Source of the DNA: Chrysopilus asiliformis
Lineage: Eukaryota; Arthropoda; Insecta; Diptera; Rhagionidae
Direction of reading: 5' to 3'
Length of the DNA: 64,000 nucleotides
NCBI GenBank assembly: GCA_964034945.1
Contig: OZ035964.1
Location: 8,573,942-8,637,941 of the forward strand
This document shows, piece after piece, positions 59,118 to 64,000 of this stretch (position 1 is its first letter; each line of letters starts with the position of its first letter). Below the pieces are notes generated by a model that ran no database searches, was not told the DNA's origin, and saw only the letters and a program-made list of their open reading frames with translations. The position numbers and the translations under genes were made by a program.

Positions 59118-62100
59118 ATGGCTTCCGTTAAAGACACCGCATCATTTTTCGCTCATGGTAATTCCAAACAATTTGAGTATTGTCTCAAGCTATATCCGCA
59201 AGTACTACGATTAAAGGCTGAAAAACGTAATAAAAAGCCAGAGGAACTTATCCGACTGGACGATTGGTAAGTAGTTTAATTTTTTTTTAATTTTTTTTTT
59301 CATTTTGAAAATCATACAACATTAATTAGTATCGTTAATAGTCATAATTATATGGCCAGTTGCTGTTTCTATATGTACTAATATTTATTGCAAAGAAGAA
59401 AATTAAAATAATTCCCCATATTGTGTACCATTTATAAATTCGTCATATGCCTATACTGGCCGTGTTCCATTTAATTTGAAGTGTTGATGTTAAAAATAAA
59501 ATTTAAAAAAACATAAGAAAAGCTACAACTGCCAGGGGGACCAATCGTCAAATACTCTATAAGAGGACAGAAAAAATGTTTATTTAAAAAAAAATTTATT
59601 CGTCTAAGAGAGGGCGAAACGTGTGGTGGTCCGAATGGATTTTGATGTATGCAACGGTTATGTAAAATCATTTTCTAAACAGATTTTACTTTTATAAATT
59701 TTTCAAAACGACTCACCGTTTTCGAGAAAATAGAAAAAAAAAGTATTCCATTTGTATGGGAGAGGGGGAACGTCGTGGTCCGATTGGATTTTAATGTATG
59801 GATGAGTTATGATAACGGTAAAATATATCCATTTACGGTAAAAGGCAAAAATGTACAATAGAAAATCTTAATATCTTTAGTTTGCTAGCCATTCGGAAAC
59901 AACTTTTTTTAGCTTTAAAATAGAGCGGTTAACGGTAAATGCAATTCTCTTAAAATCATCTCATACATTGATTGAGCTGTGAAAAACCCGTGACTTTTCG
60001 AGATACTCGCAAAAAAACTGTTTTTCCTTAATAACAGTATATCTCGATAACGGCTTGAGATATTCAGTTCTAATAAAAGCAAAATATGTTGGAAATTTTA
60101 TTATCTCTAAGTTTAGTCTCACGTAAGACTACTGAAAAACGCGTAGTTTGGGAGTGAATTGCGAAAATCGAAATTGTGATTTTTAAAAGGCCGCCATTTG
60201 GGTTAGTTCCGGTTGACGGATTTTCGACAAAAGTTGACTGAAACGTCGTTCCCACCACACATCCCTGTAAAATGTCATGACTCTAGCTCTAGTACTTTTT
60301 GAGAATTCTTATACACAGACAGACAGACTAACAGACAGACTGGCAAATTGACAGACTGGCAGACTGGCAGGCTGACAGACTGACAGACTGACAGACAGAC
60401 TTCGTATAAGAAATTAAAAAATAAAGAAACGAGATGTATATCAATTATCAAAACCTGTTTTATCCAGACTTCAGTATATAAATTGACGAGGCAGCAATTT
60501 TCACATTTTTATACTTTATATCAGGGGTCGACAATAGGCGGTCCGCGGGCCGAATCCGGACCGCGATGGGAAAATAAATGGATGAAGCTTGCCGCAGCGG
60601 CGACTGCCGGCGTCATGGCAGCAGCTCTGATTGCGCTACGTTAGTGCAAAAAAATGCCGCGCGCCGCTACCGCTTGCTTCATTGTAGCTGAACCATTATT
60701 CAGTTCGTATTAAATCGTCATTGCATCGCGTCTGTCGTGTTTTTTTATAATTTTAGATTATATTTTATTAAATACTTTACCTTAACCCATTTCTTGCCAA
60801 TGGTGCATTTTTGCACCAGTAACTTTGAGCAACTTTGAGCCTTTTTGTTACCACATAGGAGTCAAAGTTGCTATTATGGAATACAAATTGTGGCAAGAAA
60901 TGGGTTAAACGGCTTAACAAAAATAAATAAATTTATTAACTAATGCTAAAGTTTTTTTTTGGATTTTTTTCAAATTATCCGGACCTCCGTAGAAACTAAT
61001 TGCCGACCCCTGCTCTATATTATATATCATATAGGAGAATAGTAGATTTAGTATACCGTTTGTATCGCATCGAAACAATCAACAAAAAATTTGAGGGCAA
61101 AAGATTTCGGTTTCCGCATGTCCGTCCGTCAATCTGTCTGTCCGTTTGTGAACACCATAACATTCGAAAAGATTGAGATAGAGACTTGAAATTTTGTATA
61201 GTTGCGTTCCTCGTAAATGGCTTACTTTATCCTGTGCATCATATCGAAAAATTTATAAAAATCAAATGTGTTTATAATATGATTTTACATAACTTATCTA
61301 TACATCAAAATCCAGTTTCTTAAGTTATGAGGTTTTTTTCTTTGTAATCAGATTTGATGAGAAACTTGTCTTTTTGTTCTAGGTACCAAAATGAATTACC
61401 AAAAAAGATCAAATCACGGGGGAAAGATGCACATATGGTTCATGAAGAGTTAGTTCAGACAATGAAATGGAAACAATCGGTAACAAACTGAAAATATTTG
61501 TTTTTTTTTCTTTTGTAAATAAATGAAAATTTCCATAATTTTAGCGGGGAAAGTTCTATCCGCAGCTATCATATTTGGTTAAAGTGAATACGCCACGTGC
61601 TGTTATGCAAGAGACAAAGAAGGCTTTTAGAAAATTACCAAATTTGGAGCAGGCGATAACGGCATTATCAAATTTAAAAGGTGTTGGTACAACAATGGCA
61701 TCAGCCCTATTAGCTGCCGCCGCACCCGATAGTGCACCATTTATGGCCGATGAATGTTTAATGGCAATACCAGAAATCGAGGGTATTGATTATACAACAA
61801 AGGAGTATTTAAATTTCGTACAACATATACAGACAACAGTGACACGATTAAATTCCGAAAAAGATAGTAATTCATCGTGGTCACCTCATCGGTGTGTATT
61901 AAGATTTTTGAAAAAAAAAATACAGTTTGAAAATACTGCAAACAAATATTGAGATATTATCAACACGATTCTGATAGTCGTGTCGTTTTCGACAAGAGTA
62001 TTTTACGTGTTGTTGTTAAGCCCAATTCAGACTAACAATTGCGATTACGATTGAAGCTTCTCGACCAATGAGATCAAAACTTTCAATGATAGGGAAATAA

Positions 62101-63748
62101 AAGCTTTGATTTGATTGGTCGAGGAAGCTCAATCGTAATCGCAATCGTTAGTCTGATTCGGGCATCATTGATTTTCTACCAACAAAAACACGTGAAACAA
62201 CAATTGCCGAAGACGACTATCAGAAACGGGCTGCATGGCATAATTTAATTATTAATTGTTTTTATGGTTGTTTTTTTTTTCTTCTGCAGTGTTGAATTGG
62301 CTTTATGGACACACTATGTGGCATCAGATTTGAAACCCGAACTACTTGAAGACTTACCACAAGGAACACATCATCCCATTTCGGTTGCTAACGGTGTCAC
62401 TACGACAACCGTCGTTACATCAAATAATGCTACAAACGACGATGATAGCATTGAAACGACAAATGACGAAAATGACGATGAAGAGAATAATGTTTGTATT
62501 ACGAAACAAAAAGGATTATCAACAATTTCAACTCCATCGGCAACGACGATAACACCACCGGCAAAGGAAGCCGAATCATCGGTGGACTCGATAACGGGGG
62601 GCGAGGATATATCACTGCCACCAACATCTGTGGCTTTGGAACAGCCAGAAACTGCCGTTGTATTGACATCGCTAGATGCAGACGATATCACAACTCCATC
62701 AGATGTTAATACGTCGAATAAAGCTCCGGCTGCCCAACAATTGAATCCGTTAGATCCATCGGATGAAAGTAATTTGGAACCAACCGCACCGAATGGCAAC
62801 AATGGCAACGGTAAGAAGTTAATTTTTCCACCTAATTTATTATTTCAATTAAACTTGAGTTTTTTTTCCCTAAATTTCAGGTGCTATTGATAGTTTGGAC
62901 GAAAGCACAAGATCCGAGGATAGCCTAGGCAAACCAATTACGCCCATTGTTGCAAATGATGAAACAAATGACAGCGACTCATACAGTAGCACAAAAAGGT
63001 ATGTTTTTATCTTGCATCTAGTATGTTTTCACAGTTCATATAGTGGAGCGGGGGGGGGGGGGGGGGTAGGGGAGGGGTGTTAGTGAACAGAAAACTTTCT
63101 TGAAGGTTAATCTCTCCAATTGTGATGACCGAATCTAAATTTATTCAGAATCGCAGAAGATAGCGGGAGCGGGGTTTACAGCGAGGGGAGTGAGGGTAGA
63201 TATTAAAACTGTTTTGAGTGATGACTTCTCTAATAATGAGAACTACATCTCAATCGATTGAATGGTTCAAAAGTTATCAGGATAGGGGTATCGAAGGAGA
63301 GAGGGGCGATCAATGAAAAGTATACAATGCTTTATGCAGCAAATTACTCTAGCCGTGTGTAAAATTTCATCGAAATCCGGTGGGCTGATTTCGCGTGATA
63401 TCGGAACAAACATACAAATTGGCAGACCGCGTGACTGACAGACTGCTTGACTGACAGACTGCTTGACAGACAGACAGACTTCCTGACAGACAGACAGACA
63501 GTCTGACAGACATACAGACTGCCTGACACACACATTGCCTGACAGACAGACAGACTGCCTGACAGACAGACCGCGTGACAGACAGACAGTCATGAGAAAA
63601 TCCAAAATTTATCCCCTCTCCCCACACTTTTATTTTATGTATCAATTTTTAATTATTGATTAATTACAGATCACTTGATTGCGAAAGCTACGAAGAACAA
63701 ACAGAAAATAGTCAACCGGAAACAAAAAAATTAAAACCGCTTGAGTAA
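59118..63748 (+). CDS. Helix-hairpin-helix-like protein with acidic tail (six exons)
   Basis: Exons 59118-59266, 61383-61479, 61545-61891, 62290-62810, 62881-62998 and 63670-63748, all GT-AG and in phase, encode 436 residues. The start ATG follows TTCAAA, and no upstream in-frame start is seen. Residues 1-225 are the conserved part: SFFAHGNSKQFEYCLKLYP, MKWKQSRGKFYPQL (around 78-90), LEQAITALSNLKGVG (116-130), ASALLAAAAPDSAPFMADE (to 152), and SPHRVELALWTHYVASDLKP. LKGVG with the flanking helices resembles the hairpin of helix-hairpin-helix proteins, which often bind nucleic acid. Residues 225-425 are acidic and Ser/Thr-rich with no fold expected. The end, KKLKPLE, is basic. It belongs to an uncharacterised conserved animal family as far as I can judge; function is unknown to me. 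Introns 1, 3 and 5 carry transposons. Confidence 0.92.
59790..60420 (-). repeat. Dispersed CTGT-tract repeat, copy 7 (minus orientation), in intron 1
   Basis: Contains ATATCTCGATAACGGCTTGAG, AAAAGGCCGCCATTTGGG, GTTCCGGTTGACGGATTTTC, and a GACAGACTGACAGACTG tract at 60318-60402. Confidence 0.85.
60522..61012. mobile_element. 491-bp hAT-type element with 8-bp target duplication
   Basis: Ends CAGGGGTCGACAAT and ATTGCCGACCCCTG are inverted copies with one mismatch. The 8-base flanks CTTTATAT (60514-60521) and CTCTATAT (61013-61020) match at seven positions. The left end continues GCGGTCCGCGGGCCGAATCC, a composition usual in non-autonomous hAT elements. It carries no transposase and hosts a second element at 60786-60904. 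Confidence 0.9.
60786..60904. mobile_element. 119-bp piggyBac-like MITE nested in the hAT element
   Basis: Inverted ends CCCATTTCTTGCCA and TGGCAAGAAATGGG, flanked on both sides by TTAA (60782-60785 and 60905-60908). CCC ends with TTAA duplications are the piggyBac signature. It contains an internal hairpin TGGTGCATTTTTGCACCA. Confidence 0.88.
61035..61230 (+). repeat. Partial copy of the 1-kb interspersed repeat
   Basis: GTAGATTTAGTATACCG, GCATGTCCGTCCGTCAATC and GTGAACACCATAACATTCG match the start of the repeat at 43455-43720. Confidence 0.75.
61966..62228. mobile_element. CGATTCTGATAGTCG-family MITE, copy 2, interrupted
   Basis: Ends CGATTCTGATAGTCGTGT and ACGACTATCAGAAACG match the intact 120-bp copy at 46519-46638. 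The middle is split at about 62015 by the AAGCCCAATTC-family MITE. It lies in intron 3 of the helix-hairpin-helix gene. Confidence 0.85.
62016..62164. mobile_element. AAGCCCAATTC-family MITE, copy 2, nested
   Basis: TTAAGCCCAATTCAGACTAA on the left and the imperfect complement GTTAGTCTGATTCGGGC on the right. It matches the copy at 46334-46481 through AAGCTTCTCGACCAATGAGA and is inserted in the MITE at 61966-62228. Confidence 0.85.
63240..63605 (-). repeat. Repeat with CAGACAGA tract in intron 5
   Basis: ATCGAAATCCGGTGGGCTG and a GACTGACAGACTGCTTGAC tract (63425-63590) resemble the tract-bearing repeats elsewhere. The reading frames over the tract are artefacts. A 17-18 base G run lies just upstream at about 63049-63066. 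Confidence 0.7.
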
Positions 63749-64000
63749 GAAAAGAACAACATACTTATTAGACATTTAAAATATGAAAATATATTTGATT
63801 ATAATTGATGAAAAATAAGCTATTGTCATAAAAAAAAAAGATACAAAAATGAATTAAAGAAATTTGACACATTTGCATACAGGCTCATTACATTCTCAAG
63901 AAAAAGAAGAAAAAAAAATATTTAAAAAAAGAAAAGATGCAAAATGAAGTATAAACGGTAAACACATAGCGGACAAAAACAGCAAGGATCAAATTTTCTT
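63749..64000 (+). other. 3-prime flank of the helix-hairpin-helix gene
   Basis: A-rich sequence after the stop. No AATAAA is visible; the closest variant is ATTAAA at 63853-63858. The transcript may end beyond the window. Confidence 0.4.

Noticed and set aside
61575..61952. 125-codon frame as a separate intronless gene
   Set aside because: It is exon 3 of the six-exon gene plus read-through into intron 3 beyond the donor at 61892. The same applies to 62264-62890, which is exon 4 with intron on both sides.
62371..62808. 145-codon minus-strand frame
   Set aside because: It is the antisense shadow of the low-complexity acidic exon 4 of the plus-strand gene.

Overview
This is AT-rich eukaryotic nuclear DNA, most likely from an insect and probably a dipteran. 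The evidence is a VPS26 (retromer) gene whose protein reads like the fly orthologue, many GT-AG introns of only 58-70 bases, and abundant short inverted-repeat transposons (MITEs). There are no bacterial operons, no rRNA, and no tRNA that I could recognise.

Region 1, about 1-37,800, is dominated by one satellite. Its unit is 72 bp, made of two diverged 36-bp halves, and it forms arrays at about 1-792, 2473-4090, 5600-9995, 13965-15212, 18216-19035, 20715-21900, 31000-31990 and 33265-35105. The arrays alternate with non-satellite units (A to G) related by segmental duplication. B (about 9996-13960) and C (about 15213-18215) are near identical, D (19036-20714) is a shortened copy, and A, E and F are older relatives. 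Six units carry a GC-rich module of about 160-180 bp containing an invariant TGACGTCA palindrome. The module is clearly better conserved than its flanks and has exon-like splice signals. A few more exon-like islands occur (near 13572, 26337, 29114 and 32636), but I cannot assemble them into a gene.

Region 2, about 37,800-46,900, holds a complete VPS26 gene on the minus strand (nine coding exons; first exon only the ATG). Its long introns are loaded with MITEs, and it appears to have two alternative C-termini.

Region 3, about 46,900-59,100, is mostly repeats. It contains the last two exons of an unidentified minus-strand gene (49899-50497 and 51840-51914), diverged relatives of the satellite, and two inverted copies of a roughly 1-kb interspersed repeat.

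Region 4, 59,118-63,748, holds a complete six-exon plus-strand gene. It encodes a 436-residue protein with a helix-hairpin-helix-like LKGVG motif and a long acidic, Ser/Thr-rich tail. Its introns contain a hAT element with a piggyBac-like MITE inside it, and a second pair of nested MITEs.

Another dispersed family, each copy with a CAGA/CTGT-rich tract, appears at least seven times. The genes do not form a pathway; the main story is a satellite and segmental-duplication landscape beside three ordinary intron-rich genes.
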